Positions 52,501 to 61,496 of a stretch of DNA of 64,000 bases are shown here, in pieces. This DNA comes from Hetaerina americana (Eukaryota; Arthropoda; Insecta; Odonata; Calopterygidae). Each line of letters opens with the position of its first letter. Positions within the stretch are counted from its first letter, which is position 1. Position numbers and translations under genes: made by a program. The notes beneath the pieces were generated by a model. That model saw only the letters and a program-made list of their open reading frames with translations. It made no database searches and was not told where the DNA came from. The stretch lies in contig JAKTNV010000119.1 in the NCBI GenBank assembly GCA_022747635.1, positions 372,001-436,000 of the forward strand, given 5' to 3'.

Positions 52501-55500
52501 ATTTAATCCACTTGAAAATGGATGTTTTCTTGAGAGCATTATCACTGTAAACAGCTGTCAACATTTCAGTTATTTCTTGATAACTTTTGCCGCACTTAAC
52601 CAAAAGCTTGATGTTGTTTCGTTGCTCTGTGATTTCGTCAATTTCTAATTTCGGCAAACAGTAAAAACAAGGACAACAGAAACTAACATAACTGGCACAA
52701 TACGCACAGCTCGACGATCCGCCAAACACAGACGGCTCACTGGGTCTCAGGCGACAAACGCCACTAGTGGACGGGGTGTATAGTCTGCGTCATGACCACC
52801 AGATTACATCAATTTGCGTATTTATAGGATAGACCTCATATATATGCGTCTGTTTTTGAATAAATATATACTCATGCACCCACATTTGCACACATGTTAC
52901 GTGCCCCTTTCAATGTCCACATAGAATTCAAGGTTCTCCATAGAGTTCCAGAATTGTTCAGAAGTAGACCTTTTAATGTTGCATGATTTCTAAATGGTAG
53001 TCTTTTTTTATGTTCCAGTGGAATTTTCCAATTGCAATGATTACGAGGAAAGCCGGAGCGGCGTTAGCTGCAGGATGCACGTGCGTGGTGAAGCCTGCAG
53101 AGGACACTCCTCTAACAGCTCTGGCCCTGGCTGCTCTCGCCCAAGACTCTGGCATTCCAGCCGGGGTCTTCAATGTGGTCACCTCCGCCAGGGAGAATGC
53201 CCCTCAGGTTGGGAAGAGCCTTTGTGAAAGCCCACTGGTTGCTGGGATCTCCTTCACTGGTAGGCCCTGTTGCCTCTACCGAAGTTCATGGCACATCTGC
53301 TCCTGTGATTTTGATTGTTTACAATTGGGTTAATGAGTTAATGTATATCCACAAAGGATGAACAACATTTGGCATATCCTGTGAAAGTGACCTCATGTGA
53401 AATGATTGAAAATATCCATGATATGGTTTTGAGTGATCATTGAAGAAGTAACCAATGTATTTTTCCACTGCTCTTTATTTTGGTACTACCGATTTCAATG
53501 CTTGGAGATCATCATTAGGTACAAATTAGTCAAGTTGCAGTCCATTTAAATACCGTTCTTGTGTGGGAAGGGGTGGGTGAGAGAGGGGGAAGGAGGAGAG
53601 GGATGTTGAGCATCAGGAAAGGCGATTAGTGGGGTTCACAGTGGGAGGGGGGGAGGGGTAGGGTAGGGTCTTTCCATGAAGAAAAAATACATTGTGTTCT
53701 TCATTTAATGAGCATTAACTTCCACAAAGTCAAGCCAGAAAACATTGAATTTTGAGTGATAGATGAATCAAAGCTTGTGAAATAGTTGAGGCCACCAGCA
53801 TATCACAAGGTACAGAGGTTTCAATTTTACACGAAAAATTGGGTGTGAACAAATCTTAGCAAGGTGTGGCAGTTGCTCTTAGTGGAGAATAAATGTAATG
53901 GTGTGGTCAGTTCTGAGGATGGTTTGGTGCTTTTCTGTTGTAGTTCTTTTGAGTTTTTGCATTGACACATAACTGTGAACAAAATATGGATACATAACAT
54001 GCTACACTCCAGAGACAAAGGAACAGTCAAAACGGTGGATTTCTAAAGGCGATCAGGTTCCGTAGAAGGTGAAGACTGTGATATGGGATGATGAGGTGAT
54101 GGCCACAGTTTTTTGGGATGCACGTGGAATCATCAACATTTGCTAAAAGGGCAAATGATAAATGGAGGGTATAATGCATTCTTATTGCACTGGTTGAGCA
54201 AAGAAATCTAGAGAGAAAAACATCTCATTTGGCAAAAAAAATCTGCACCTGTGCAGTTTCAGGAGCAAAAATTTTGGAATTAAAGTGTGAAAATTACAAC
54301 GTCCACTGCATTCAGCAGATGTAGCTCCCAGTGACTTACTTTTTTTTCTAAATTTGAAAAAATGGCTCGGTGGAAAATGAATCGTGTCAAACAAAGAGAT
54401 CATTGCCTATATAAATGCAGTTTTGAGGACTTTCCCAAGTCCTACTTCTTGGATGGCTTAAAAAAAGTTGGAGAAATGCTGGGAAAAGTGTATCAAGCTA
54501 TAGTAAGATTATGTTGGGAAAAAAAGATCCAAAATGGTTTGTTTTTCTATTTTTTCCTAAGGACTTATTGAACAATTGGTGTAGATGGCATGTTCTCTCT
54601 CTGCCATTTTGTAACATCTGAAGGACATACCTGATTATTTTGAATTATTCTGGCATTGATTATAAGGGCACCGGATAAAATTGACGTAAAAAGTATGGTA
54701 CCAAAAGAAAACACAACTTAAAACATAGTATGAATGTAACTCAAAGAAAAAAATCAAAGACTTTGCGTTTCCTCAGAAAACTGTTTCCACTTGTTGGATA
54801 TAAATAAGTCCATTCTAAGCTTCTTTGAATTAAAAAGAGAACATCTTATCTGTGATTTTTCTGGAAGGCCATAAAATAGATAAGGAAACAGTTGAGATGA
54901 GTGACAATACATTCTGGCCTCTTTGAAAAATGTAAGTTTTCTTCCGGAACAATAATTTAGAATAACATGTCGGTGACAATCTTGATGAAGACGAAAATAA
55001 TGATGGAGCATTGTTCTCTCCTCATTATAACAAATTTTTCTCTATTCTCCATTTTGTGTCAAGTGCTTGTGAGACTATGAAATTATAATTGATATTTGTG
55101 GCATCTTATAGGGTCCACAGATGTGGGGAAACTTCTCTATAAGATGTGCTCCAAGGGCGTCAAGAGGTTGTCACTGGAGCTGGGGGGTAATGCTCCCTTT
55201 ATTGTTTTCAAAAGTGCCGATGTGGGCAAAGCTGTCCAAGGAGCTATTGCATCCAAGTTCCGAAACTGTGGGCAGGTATGTTAATATTTAATGGGAAATG
55301 ACTGTAGAAATAATGCATTATCAAAAAATGTTCATAACTATTTTCTATTTTGCAGACATGTGTGAGTGCTAATCGTTTCTTTGTGCAAGATGAGGTTTTT
55401 GATGAATTTGTTGCCAAGTTTAAGGAAGAAATGAAAAGTCAGCTGATTCTTGGAATGGGATCCGATGGCGTTTCAACTTTGGGACCTCTGATCAATGATG

Positions 55501-58500
55501 CACAAGTACACAAAGTAAGGAATTATGATTCATTCACACCAATAAAGCAACGTCATGCAGTTCTTCTCATTTGAACCAATAATTAATTTGAGAGTACACC
55601 TGTAAATTGTTGTCGTATCTTACAAAAATGTTGGTACTGATCCTTAGTTGTGGGCTAATGTGTAGAGCACTTCAAGTGGAGTGCCAGCCATCAAATGAGA
55701 TGTAAAACTGTGGATCACTTGGTGCTTACTGTGAAGGTTACGCTAATTCGGGCCACAGGGTTTCTCTTTAATATTCTTTCCCCATTTCCCATAAAACCCT
55801 TCCTCTACTGAACCACCCGCCTAATTCTGTCATGGCGTAAATCACTTCAGCTATCAGTCGCTTCCCCCTAAGAGCTTTGGCTAGTAATACAATATGTAAA
55901 TCGCAAAATGAGGAAAATTGTGTAATTGCTATCCCTTTTGATCTGAAATTTTGCAGTCGCAGTCCTCTCATTTCTTCTACATTACATGATTAATCGATTA
56001 TCCCCCTCCTATTTCAACGCACGCATGGCTAAAACTAAAATTGTGTCGAATCTCTTGAACTGAAAAATATTAATAAGAATTCATGAGTAGACTGGGGGTT
56101 AGAGCTTTGGATTTTTTGCTTGGTGAGATTATATATGCTGCGATAATCATTACAAATCATAGTTGTTTGGAAATGTGCCTGGTAATGGCTTCATGTGCAG
56201 ATGGCCACCATTTGCCTGTGTCCATGAATGGATGTCAAAGATAAGCCGTGTGTGGCAAATTAAATAGCTCCTCTTAATGGGAAGCTGGCATGGAATGGGT
56301 GAGTGGTGGGGGGTGCCGAGGGATGACCCACCCATACACCGTTGCTGCCAATGATCTGGATTGCTGGCGGTTGGTGGTGAGTGTGCACTCTCTGGCTGGG
56401 TTATATATTGTCTCGTTGAACTCCATCGTTTTTTAATGTGAACATTAGCTTTACTTGAAGATAAGTGACGAGTCTGATTGTATGAACAAATAAGATTGCT
56501 CATCGGTAAATGTGAACATTCTAACTATAGGAAGACCGTTTGTCAGTTATTGAGCTGTTTAACTTTTGGTTTTGAACTTAACTGGCGGCCATAAAACTGA
56601 GTTTTGGCCTTGAACAGAGGATAAAGTTAATCATCAGTTTAGCAAGAAACATTATAAAATCTAGTCTTTGTGATGTTGGTTATATCCTGAGTAGGGTTTA
56701 TGGGCGGGAATTCCTTCCTGCCATTCTCGGAAATTTTTCTTGCTTTCCCATTCCCGAATCCTGAGAAAAGTTGGCCAGGAAATTGGGAGATTTGCAGCAA
56801 GAAATGGCAAGGAGTGAAAAGATGGAACTAGAAGTTATTTTGGACTGTAAAAAATGCTGGAGCACACTGGAGGGAATAATAGAGAGGTTTTTGAAGATCA
56901 TAAATCCAGTTAATACGGGAGATGTTTTAAGAGAGGTGAAACTTGATCGCTTATGGAAAGGGATGAAATATTGAGAGTTATGTTGCATTGCTCACAACCT
57001 GAAGGATTAGCAGTTGAAGCCTTAAGTCTCATTGAATGGCAATGGTTACACAGAATGAACTCTTACAGGGATGCTCTTAACATACCTGGTGTGATTATAC
57101 TTGCTGGACTCATAAAAGAAAGGATAATTTTAGTATCATAATAGGCAATAAGTTAATTTAACTAATATTCATTGATAAAATGAAACATTTTAAAACACTG
57201 TCTAAACTAAGCATGAAAATGAGTTTACTGTAGACATATAGGTTAATAGATAATGAAAAAAGTGGAAAAAATATGATTTTTTACAAGGATTATCTGTTAA
57301 CATAATTGCAGTAAAACCTTGCATTCATGCATTTGAAGGGGCCAGTGAAAATTTTGTCAAATTGAGGCTTGTTGGAAAAATTATCCCTGGTGTCCTAGAG
57401 ACCTTCCTACATAACGTTTGAATGTTTATGACCAGGCTTAGAAAAAATGGATGCATTTTTTGGGGACTATGTTGTTTATGTCCTAGTGCATATTTTTTAT
57501 TTCCTGTAATATTTGTAACACATCTTCTTTGCCACATATTGCCACCCGATCAAATTGTCAATTAGTAACTGTTGTATTAATAATAATAATAATTATTATA
57601 CTCAAACGGAATTTAATTGACCCCCTCCTGGTACTCCTATTTTAAATATTTATTTATTTTACCTTCATGTTTGTATTGTCTTTTCTCTGTGATGAGTTCC
57701 ATTGTATCTTGACTAATTATTAACTAATCAATCATATTTATAATTATTGTTTATCCAATTCTCGTGCATATTTTACTCTTATTTTTCAATTTCCTCGTTA
57801 TGTGTACTCCTCTCTGTGGCTCGTTCCTAGATTTAATGTTTTATTTTGAGAATATAAATTGATACTGTGCAATCAGTATTAAATATACGTCACAAGTTTC
57901 ACTGAAAGCCACTTTTCAGAAAGCTGAATCTCACGACTAAACTCTTGTGTTTACATTTTCAATGTTGTTTTATTTGTTTACGGTAATATGTTGGTGTTCT
58001 AAAAATATAATACAATCCAGAAGCATAATACAAGGACCAGGGATGGTCTAAAAGTTAAATGTAATAGACTCAAAATGTGTCCAGTAAATTTTAAAGCTGT
58101 GTGCCTGTGACAATATAATGAACTTGCAAAACTGAGCATGGAAAATTAGATCTTTAACATATTTTAAGAGGGCTTTTTCTGGCTTCAGGGTACACAAGCG
58201 CTTTCATTCAATTACTGAGTTCATGCATTCCTGGTGACTTCTGTGCATATATATATTTCATGACCTATCTTGTGCCTTCAGTTTTATGCTAAGTCCATAG
58301 GAAAGAATAAGTATTAATTTTAATTAAATTCATCCTCCCCCTCTCCTCTCCATCTTCCTAACATTCCCTTCAACTCCTCCTCCCATGCTGCCATTAGCCT
58401 AAATGAAATCACACAATGTGGTAGTCACAATAGATTTTCAAATCAGTTTGATAATCTTGCATGCAATAGCTTCAAAGTAGATTGATGGGATGGGAAACAC

Positions 58501-61290
58501 TCGGCATGTGTTTTCTGGGAATCATTTAATCCTGGCATTAAAAGAGCTCATCCAGCCAAATGCTTCTATTATATCCTTTCAGTGAAAATTTGATGAGTTG
58601 TATGACTGAAGCCATTTCTGTTATTTCCCTTCCAGTGTGCAAAATGCGAGGAAATATTTATGAGACAGTAGTTAGTTGCAGGATTTATTTAATATCTAAG
58701 AATAATTTATATGTGAGGGAAATTTTTGTTGAAAGTTGAGTCGGTTGAGCTTGGTTGAGACTTTGTTTATAAAAAGTATTCACTCTCCTCGTGTCTTCTC
58801 ATTAGGTGGATAACATTGTTCAAGATGCGGTGAAGAAAGGTGCCCGGGTTCTTGTTGGAGGGAAAACGGCTTCCTCAATAGGGGATAGATTTTTTGAGCC
58901 AACCCTGATTGTTGACGTTGACCCTAGAATGCTGTGCTATAACGAAGAAATATTTGGACCAATTGCAGTTTTAATCAAGTGAGTAAATGTTTACTGAGGT
59001 TATGTAAAGCATTTAGTGGAGATATGTAAACTTGAATATATAAACTGGAAATGAGGAACCTGGTGTTGTTGATGTCACTGGACCGGAAAAAAATACTGAA
59101 TTTCAATTTGTATTCGACTATAAATGTATGGTAAACTCTTGATTATCCATTGGTAATGATGAAACACAAATAAGTGCAAACTCTCCTTTTTCATTTGGTG
59201 CGAGTGACCATCCACATCAGTCCTCACAGCATTGAAACCCCAGTGTGCCCATAATGAGTGCACTGGTCACTGGAATTGATTATAAATGACATTGCATTTG
59301 GTGTACATGTTGGCAAAAAAAGTCACATCTAGTTTTTCTTTGGTAAACGAGACACTCAGTCCTGCTTTGGGTGCAAATCCTGTGTGGTTCCAAAAACAAA
59401 TGGAAAATATATGAAGCAATGCCAAGTTTATTGTTGGACTTAAGATGAAATGTAACTGAAGAACATTTAGTATTCCACCACTGCATTTAAACATCCTATC
59501 AACATGTCAAACATTCTCCAAACAAGTAAGTCTCTCAATGCAACAATTTCAGAGCGTAAAAATCATTTGCCTTGACTAGGATTCGAACCCAGATCTCTCG
59601 AGTCAGGCAGAGTTTTTTTGCCAGCTAAGCTATCGAGGCGTCCTCTTACCCTCCAAAATATTTGGGGCTTTAGAGTAACAAGATGATGTGACGAAATACC
59701 ACACGTACAATGTCGCAGGCATTGGTAGTCGTCTGCGACTACCAATGCCTGTGACGGTAGTGCCATTGTCCGTGAGGTTAAGGCAACTTTAAACACTGGG
59801 GTTGTTTAACCTTTCCACAACGATGACAAATTCCAAGAAACGGCAGGAGATGTCGCAACAGTAACTTTTTTAATTGAGTCATCCACTAATATACTGGTCA
59901 AGGCGAATGATTTTTACACTCTCTACTTGTTGCATTGAAATGCATATTAGCAGATGACTTGGTCAGATAAGTTACTGGTTCAGCATCTCCCACAGTTTCT
60001 TGGAATCGACCAAATCTCTCTTGGAACCCCTGCCATCCCAACACTTCCACACCAACTCTGAATTGTCAAGCCAGATATCATGGCATCAAAATGTTCATTA
60101 ATATGCGTCAGTTGAAGATGTTGCATCAGCTGAAGAATTTGGAGAAAATTATAATGCTGCATAAAGAAAATTGTATTATGATACGAAGAAATTTCATGTG
60201 AAACATTTAAATCAATTTTCCTTGCTGGGTAAAGAATGTTTTCTCATGTTATCACCCATGTCCTATAAAAAAAACCATAAACACAGTAATGAACCCGGAG
60301 GTCGGTTTGGTAGGTGATGGTAGAGTTCACCCAGTACTAAGCCTGACGGCATGTGAAATTCACACATCAGGGTAGGGGGGCAGTTCCTTTCCCTGTGCCA
60401 GTTATGGTTTCCCAGGAAGATCTGGTTCCCGAAAAATCACATAGCTTGGGTGGAGCTGCAGGTGCCCAGAGTGCCTTGCCCGGGAATCGAACCCTGGCCC
60501 CTCCGGTCAGCAGTCCAATGCTCTACCCCCTGGACCACTGAGACCCACCCATGTCCTGTATTTGACATAATTAAATGTAGGGATAAATGTAGTCAGTTGA
60601 TGAGTGAGGGACAAAATATGGAATTTCATCACTCAAGCAAATAATTATACTGCGATCAGAGTTGTTATCTTTGACATAAACAGTGTCGAAGAAAGGGCAT
60701 TAGGTGTCAGATTCACATAACCTTAAATTCGTATGTAATATTTTTTATGCTGCCTTAATATAGCCTTTTTTATCATCCTTAAAGTGTGGAATACACTCGA
60801 CTCTCTCTTGTATTAGATATTAAATAAAAGAAAGTAAATAGAAGATTATATGGGGCAATGATAGAGCTAATTTAGAGTATTGTATTCCTTCTCTTTTGGC
60901 ACTTGTTGGAAAAGAGCGAAAGATTTCTTTTCAAACTCATAAATGCTTGAGATGGTGCATATGCACGTGGGTGTATGGGTGATGGATTATCCAGCTGTAA
61001 AACAACTTTTTGTTTTCTGTTCTAGGTTTAAGACTGAGGAAGAAGCCTTGCGCTTGGCTAACAATACAAAGAGAGGCTTAGCAGGCTATTTTTACAGCAA
61101 TGACATAGCTCAGATTTGGAGAGTTGCGAAGAAGCTGGAAGTTGGGATGGCTGGCATCAATGAAGGGATCATATCCACTGCAGAGGCTGCCTTTGGAGGA
61201 ATCAAGGAGTCTGGCCTGGGTCGTGAAGGCTCTCACTATGGCATGGAGGAATACACTTACATTAAGTATCTATGCTTTGGAAATTTATAG
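34502..61290 (+). CDS. Ssadh: Succinate-semialdehyde dehydrogenase, mitochondrial (ALDH5A1 / Ssadh), nine exons, complete
   Basis: Family role: oxidises succinic semialdehyde to succinate with NAD(P)+ in the mitochondrial matrix, the last step of the GABA shunt. Exons: 34502-34552, 34642-34875, 45676-45846, 50986-51069, 53019-53259, 55112-55275, 55356-55514, 58806-58978 and 61026-61290; 1542 nt, 513 residues plus TAG. All introns are GT-AG and the frame is continuous. Exon 1 gives [17 protein letters not shown], an arginine-bearing leader suited to mitochondrial import; a start at the exon 2 ATG (34648) would lack it. Catalytic features: PWNFPIAM (Asn182), VVKPAEDTP (Lys205), GSTDVGKLL (261-269), LELGGNAPF (general base Glu283), [12 protein letters not shown] (nucleophile Cys317), NEEIFGP (414-420) and the C-terminal [17 protein letters not shown]. 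Length is normal for the family. The human redox partner cysteine two residues after the nucleophile is Ser319 here. Introns 1 and 6 are about 80-90 bp; the others reach 10.8 kb and carry transposons. Confidence 0.95.
34876..36249 (+). other. Ssadh intron 2, first part
   Basis: GTAATT donor at 34876. No gene or recognised element. Confidence 0.4.
36250..36880 (-). mobile_element. piggyBac-type transposase remnant
   Basis: On the minus strand, 36870-36555 reads [20 protein letters not shown], then [20 protein letters not shown] and RRDVAC. After a frameshift, 36530-36380 reads [20 protein letters not shown] and YPIPRKLGK. The lysine-rich turn, the GGLDKVDQ motif and the spacing match the C-terminal half of piggyBac/PGBD transposases (family usually about 580 residues). 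N-terminal half and terminal repeats are not seen. Confidence 0.75.
36881..37137. other. Ssadh intron 2, unassigned
   Basis: Nothing recognised. Confidence 0.3.
37138..37255 (+). mobile_element. SINE family B fragment, 3' part
   Basis: Contains the body and end of family B in plus orientation (CACCTACCAAACCAACCTTC, GGGTTGATTACTGTGTTTAT). The tRNA-like head is missing. A short C run precedes it. Confidence 0.65.
37256..38043. other. Ssadh intron 2, unassigned
   Basis: Nothing recognised. Confidence 0.3.
38044..39303 (+). mobile_element. Full-length but dead mariner
   Basis: 1260 bp between TA dinucleotides (38042-38043 and 39304-39305). Inverted ends: CGTGGGTGATCTGAAAACTT on the left and the complement of GTGGGAAAATTCTCAGATAA on the right. 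The N-terminus reads [10 protein letters not shown] after 38208, then [20 protein letters not shown]; the catalytic part includes [20 protein letters not shown] (38670-38730). Stops interrupt it. Located in Ssadh intron 2, same strand as the gene. Confidence 0.8.
39485..40237 (+). mobile_element. Non-autonomous mariner with perfect 33-bp terminal repeats
   Basis: 753 bp, TA duplicated (39483-39484 and 40238-40239). The first and last 33 bp are exact reverse complements, starting CGAGGGTCATCCGGAAAGTA. An intact 135-codon frame (39637-40044) starts [20 protein letters not shown] and carries the paired helix-turn-helix ([43 protein letters not shown]). An internal deletion then joins it, out of frame, to the transposase C-terminus ([20 protein letters not shown]). 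The catalytic DDD core is absent. The perfect ends suggest recent mobility in trans. Confidence 0.9.
40240..41949. other. Ssadh intron 2, unassigned
   Basis: No gene. No element that I can name. Confidence 0.35.
41950..42700 (-). mobile_element. Mariner remnant
   Basis: On the minus strand, 42640-42470 reads [20 protein letters not shown], then [10 protein letters not shown]. At 42155-42000 a frameshifted catalytic block reads TMDETWIH, then ETKEQSK-like and VMATVF-like residues. Sequence 42175-42400 matches 53760-53990 in the opposite orientation, so these two are the same family. Terminal repeats are not found. Confidence 0.65.
42701..43619. other. Ssadh intron 2, unassigned
   Basis: Nothing recognised. 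Confidence 0.3.
43620..44170 (-). mobile_element. Tigger (pogo-type) transposase remnant
   Basis: Minus strand 44159-44060 reads [20 protein letters not shown] and RSSIHGIV, the CENP-B-like second DNA-binding domain. After frameshifts, 43960-43740 yields LLEEDAEAN (the usual GLFWKKMP block) and [14 protein letters not shown], then a [12 protein letters not shown] piece, as in TIGD1-like DDE domains. It is truncated at both ends. It differs from the pogo element at 16745. Confidence 0.65.
44171..44811. other. Ssadh intron 2, unassigned
   Basis: Nothing recognised. Confidence 0.3.
44812..45115 (+). mobile_element. SINE family A, copy 2
   Basis: Head GGATGGTGCGGTGGCTAACG, B-box GGTTTGAATCC, body CTTGAGGTGCTTTGTGGAGA, tail GACCTTAGCTGTCGGTCGCC and a short ACTACTGCTACC end. 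It is collinear with 23801-24110. Confidence 0.85.
45116..45675. other. End of Ssadh intron 2
   Basis: 45130-45500 is unusually C-rich for the window and has two overlapping proline-rich open frames without family features. It ends with TTTGTTTCACAG. Confidence 0.4.
45847..47268 (+). other. Ssadh intron 3, first part, with AT-rich fold-back
   Basis: Holds the inverted repeat at 46224-46281. Otherwise nothing recognised. Confidence 0.4.
46224..46281. repeat. 58-bp AT-rich fold-back
   Basis: Arms of 27 bp (starting AATATTATCACAATATACAA) are perfect reverse complements around a 4-nt centre (TATG). It could be a tiny MITE or a palindrome that arose from a TA-rich tract. Confidence 0.9.
47269..48508 (+). 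mobile_element. Full-length but dead mariner
   Basis: About 1240 bp between TAs (47267-47268 and 48509-48510). Related inverted ends (GGGTGGTCTGAAGGTTTTCA; right end complement GAGAGTCATCTGAAAAGTTC). The helix-turn-helix block reads [20 protein letters not shown] and DDPREGHPN (47520-47620), then [16 protein letters not shown]. Catalytic-domain blocks up to 48430 are frameshifted ([18 protein letters not shown]). Sits against a LINE remnant at 48525. Related to the copy at 49443. Confidence 0.8.
48525..48690 (+). mobile_element. LINE family 5' region fragment (copy D)
   Basis: Matches 4980-5110 and 15840-15975 in order (TGTTCCTTGGTGAGTGAAGT, GTGATGGTGTCATG, CACTATTGTGAATGGCAA). Confidence 0.6.
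48691..49442. other. Ssadh intron 3, unassigned
   Basis: Nothing recognised. Confidence 0.3.
49443..50726 (+). mobile_element. Full-length but dead mariner
   Basis: About 1.28 kb after TA at 49441-49442. Ends: TGAGGGTAGTTTGAAAGGTT and the complement CCGAGGGCAGTTAAAAAATT. Readable blocks: [20 protein letters not shown] (49850-49910), TDETLGPL (50090), KGQVWQGRW and a [12 protein letters not shown] frameshifted PPYSPD region near 50440. Many stops. Same subfamily as 47269. Confidence 0.8.
50815..50870 (+). mobile_element. Possible SINE family B end fragment
   Basis: TTAACCAGCCTCTGGGTTGA, then TTTGTTTGGTTTTATGG, resembles the family B 3' end seen at 37215-37255. Very short. Confidence 0.3.
51070..51339 (+). 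other. Ssadh intron 4, first part
   Basis: The 96-codon open frame beginning at 51224 may be LINE sequence continuing into the next entry, but I see no motif in its first part. Confidence 0.35.
51340..51725 (+). mobile_element. LINE 3' end (C-terminal motif plus 3' UTR)
   Basis: Translation ends [20 protein letters not shown], then [11 protein letters not shown] and stop at 51512. FFPRTIRxWN is a common C-terminal motif of some arthropod non-LTR elements. The C-rich 3' UTR ends in TTGGTGGCTTGCAGGG, then TATTGATGTAGATGTA, a short repeat tail typical of such elements. This is a different family from copies A-D. Confidence 0.65.
52060..52372 (-). mobile_element. LINE reverse transcriptase fragment
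   Basis: Minus strand 52366-52280 reads [20 protein letters not shown], then VSKTA, the catalytic FADD box region of RTE-like reverse transcriptases. Its end is met by the mariner remnant at 52364. Confidence 0.55.
52364..52800 (-). mobile_element. Mariner deletion derivative
   Basis: An open frame of 121 codons (52729-52364) joins the N-terminal helix-turn-helix ([31 protein letters not shown]) directly to a catalytic-domain strand ([20 protein letters not shown]). About 100 residues are missing between them. The beginning of the frame is 5' UTR read through. Terminal repeats were not identified. Confidence 0.65.
53440..53675 (-). mobile_element. Penelope-like element 3' end fragment
   Basis: Minus strand: a C-rich stretch (53670-53570), then TACCTAATGATGATCTCCAA, GCATTGAAATCGGTAGTACC and AAAATAAAGAGCAGTGGAAA. 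It is a diverged copy of the arm of the palindrome at 24698-24864. Confidence 0.65.
53690..54575 (+). mobile_element. Mariner remnant
   Basis: Catalytic blocks: [20 protein letters not shown] (54002-54060), [15 protein letters not shown] (54098-54142), then [15 protein letters not shown] residues (54318-54350), several stops. 53760-53990 pairs with 42175-42400 (same family, other orientation). Confidence 0.7.
54576..55111. other. End of Ssadh intron 5
   Basis: Nothing recognised. Acceptor CATCTTATAG. Confidence 0.4.
55640..55890 (+). mobile_element. SINE family A, diverged 3' part
   Basis: Collinear but diverged match to the body and tail of family A (GAGCACTTCAAGTGGAGTGC, TGGATCACTTGGTGCTTAC, CTTCAGCTATCAGTCGCTTC). 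The tRNA-like head is missing. Confidence 0.6.
55891..56760. other. Ssadh intron 7, unassigned
   Basis: 56150-56500 has higher GC and a 117-codon minus-strand frame without family features. Confidence 0.3.
56760..57140 (+). mobile_element. hAT transposase remnant
   Basis: 56826-56930 reads [20 protein letters not shown] and RFLKI, the hAT motif usually written LDCKTRWNS followed by MIERFL. After a frameshift, 56953-57030 reads [20 protein letters not shown] and VEALSL, as in the helical domain of ZBED-like hAT transposases. Only this middle part is recognisable. Confidence 0.6.
57141..58805. other. Rest of Ssadh intron 7
   Basis: A (TAA)n-like microsatellite is at 57577-57594. Otherwise no recognised feature. 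Acceptor TCTCATTAG. Confidence 0.4.
59128..59165 (+). repeat. Short dispersed repeat, also at 63645-63715
   Basis: TAAACTCTTGATTATCC, then AATGATGAAACACAAATAA. The pair resembles ends of pogo/Tigger-type MITEs. Confidence 0.4.
59534..59940. mobile_element. Nested inverted-repeat unit with a tRNA-like arm
   Basis: Outer arms of about 41 bp (59537-59577 and 59897-59937) are imperfect reverse complements sharing AATGATTTTTAC. In the centre is a 44-nt hairpin (59712-59755, arms of 20 bp with one mismatch, loop TCTG). The minus strand of 59640-59567 has tRNA-like boxes (TAGCTTAGCTGGC, GGGTTCGAATCC) and a 6-of-7 acceptor-like pairing (GCCTCGA with TCAAGGC). The anticodon arm does not form a normal 7-nt loop, so I read it as a SINE head or pseudo-tRNA. 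Lies in Ssadh intron 8. Confidence 0.65.
59712..59755. repeat. 20-bp-arm hairpin
   Basis: GTCGCAGGCATTGGTAGTCG, loop TCTG, then its complement with one mismatch. Confidence 0.9.
60280..60550 (-). mobile_element. SINE family B, copy 2
   Basis: The minus strand begins GGTCCAGGGGGTAGAGCATT, with B-box GGTTCGATTCC, and ends ACCGACCTCCGGGTTCATTA. Collinear with 21055-21345. In Ssadh intron 8. Confidence 0.85.
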
Positions 61291-61490
61291 GAATGTATTG
61301 TGATGTTTCATTTTGTGCCATTACCGCTAAGTATTTCATTATGCTTTATATTAATGAAACAATTGAGCTGACCAAAGAAATATATATTTCACTTGTCAGA
61401 AACATTGATGTTGTGGACACATCAGAATTGAAGTATTGTTGCATAAGTGTCTAAAAAGAAATTTTACAAAACCATAGAAAACAGGAAATC

Positions 61491-61496
61491 AATAAA
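61491..61496 (+). terminator. Proximal polyadenylation signal of Ssadh
   Basis: AATAAA 201 bp after the stop codon. Confidence 0.5.

Noticed and set aside
53640..53672. G-rich run resembling telomere-type repeats
   Set aside because: Irregular G runs in the C-rich part of a Penelope-like end (other strand); no true tandem unit.
59567..59645. tRNA gene on the minus strand
   Set aside because: The B-box and acceptor pairing are present, but the anticodon arm cannot form a normal 7-nt loop, and it sits in a repeat unit; SINE or pseudo-tRNA is more likely.
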